6,658 bases of DNA from positions 1-6,658 of the forward strand of contig CALECF010000176.1 in the NCBI GenBank assembly GCA_937948705.1. Direction: 5' to 3'. The notes under the pieces are model-generated. The model made no database searches. It was not told the origin of the DNA and saw only the letters and a program-made list of their open reading frames with translations. Of the stretch, positions 6,331-6,658 are shown in pieces; within the stretch, counting starts at the first letter, position 1, and the number at the start of each line of letters is the position of its first letter. Source of the stretch: an uncultured Anaerosolibacter sp. GTDB taxonomy: Bacteria > Bacillota_A > Clostridia > Peptostreptococcales > Thermotaleaceae. The translations under genes and the position numbers were made by a program.

Positions 6331-6384
6331 ACTTCGGCAATCTTTACAGGGTATATAAAACTGTAAAGATTGCCGAAGTTTTTT
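6331..6384 (+). terminator. Intrinsic terminator of the cphBA operon
   Basis: ACTTCGGCAATCTTTACAG (6331-6349) pairs perfectly over 19 bp with the sequence at 6361-6379, around an 11-base AT-rich loop. Six T follow at once (6379-6384). It starts 13 bases after the cphA stop codon. Confidence 0.95.
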
Positions 6385-6425
6385 CATATAATAGGAAAGT
6401 TTTGATTTCCTATTATATGAAAAAA
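6379..6425. repeat. Perfect 20-bp inverted repeat directly abutting the cphA terminator
   Basis: TTTTTTCATATAATAGGAAA (6379-6398) and its exact complement (6406-6425) enclose a seven-base loop, GTTTTGA. The left arm begins in the T-run of the cphA terminator, so the two hairpins cannot be fully formed independently of that tract. On the minus strand the stem also ends in a T-run. It could be a second terminator facing left, a protein-binding palindrome or a MITE-like mobile hairpin. Confidence 0.7.
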
Positions 6426-6535
6426 CAGGGGTTTTAGGGGATGAAATCCCCTGCCCGCCTTTAGGAAGGTGTTCAGACAGCTTTGCTGTCGTCGAAGGAA
6501 ACCTAGGGGTTTCCTAGCGAAAGCGTCGGAGGCAC
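6426..6535 (+). ncRNA. Candidate structured non-coding RNA or mobile-element end
   Basis: About 61 of these 110 bases are G or C, against an AT-rich flank on each side. Four local stems can be drawn. AGGGGAT (6436-6442) pairs with ATCCCCT (6446-6452). GACAGC (6476-6481) pairs with GCTGTC (6485-6490). AGGAAACC (6496-6503) pairs with GGTTTCCT (6508-6515). GC-GAAA-GC closes a GNRA tetraloop (6517-6524). TGCC (6452-6455) with GGCA (6531-6534), helped by CC (6458-6459) with GG (6528-6529), closes the last three into a multibranch. No reading frame explains this block. Strand and exact ends are uncertain. The TAGCGAAAGC segment recalls transposon-associated guide RNAs (HEARO/OMEGA type), but I cannot confirm membership and no iscB or tnpB gene is in view. 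Confidence 0.5.
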
Positions 6536-6658
6536 TATTTTAATATTACCTAAATAAAATTTATAGGAAAAAGGCAATTAGAAAACTACTAGCAGAAAAA
6601 CATCGTACGATTTAAGGAATTCTATTTACCTATGGATGCGTGAATAATTACATTGAAA
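6536..6658. other. AT-rich non-coding end of the window
   Basis: I see no supported gene here. The visible ATG codons (near 6632 and 6636) meet stop codons within four codons. A short open stretch at 6544-6612 reads YRKKAIRKLLAEKHRTI before a stop but has no start codon or ribosome binding site. A GTG near 6639 stays open to the window edge but lacks a ribosome binding site at a sensible distance. Confidence 0.4.

Noticed and set aside
6379..6535. CRISPR array or tandem repeats after cphA
   Set aside because: The repeats present are single inverted repeats. There are no regularly spaced direct repeats or spacers.
6544..6643. Possible remnant of a coding gene with a frameshift (KAIRKLLAEKHRTI, then KEFYLPMDA in another frame)
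   Set aside because: There is no start codon or ribosome binding site, both frames are very short, and chance open stretches are easy in this sequence. It would be revisited if a homologue aligned across the shift.

Overview
The window looks like chromosome from a low-GC, spore-forming Firmicute of the class Clostridia; an Alkaliphilus-like relative would fit. The basis is AT-rich DNA, strong AGGAGG-type ribosome binding sites, T-tailed hairpin terminators, a Pro/Tyr-rich spore-coat-like protein, and a cphB-cphA order of the clostridial type. The assignment comes from style and gene content, not from a database match.

Layout, left to right. Positions 1-50 hold the first codons of a minus-strand gene that runs off the left edge. 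Next is a bidirectional terminator (128-190), then a minus-strand gene for an 83-residue Pro/Tyr/Gln-rich protein (191-442). A divergent intergenic region (443-673) carries a sigma-K-like promoter for that gene and a sigma-A-like promoter for the plus-strand gene that follows. That gene (674-2368) encodes a membrane-anchored family 18 glycosyl hydrolase with a stalk-like domain and an SH3-like domain. It converges on a 67-68 residue minus-strand gene of unknown function (2421-2627), with a terminator between them. The main unit is an operon of cyanophycinase cphB (2830-3684) and cyanophycin synthetase cphA (3681-6317). The two overlap by ATGA, and a strong terminator (6331-6384) ends the operon.

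CphA polymerises Asp and Arg into cyanophycin (multi-L-arginyl-poly-L-aspartate), using an ATP-grasp module and a Mur-ligase-like module. CphB cleaves the polymer to beta-Asp-Arg dipeptides. Together they form a nitrogen and carbon reserve cycle. Three promoter-like sites resemble sporulation sigma-factor sites: sigma-F-like before cphB, sigma-G-like before the small gene, and sigma-K-like before the Pro/Tyr-rich gene. With published work linking cyanophycin to spore assembly in Clostridium perfringens, this suggests that the locus works during sporulation. That is an inference.

The 341 bases after cphA contain no convincing gene but are far from empty. The cphA terminator is followed at once by a second perfect 20-bp hairpin that shares its T-run. 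Then comes a GC-rich block of about 110 bases (6426-6535) that folds on paper into several hairpins closed by a long-range stem. It looks like a structured non-coding RNA or the end of a mobile element, and is the least explained part of the window.
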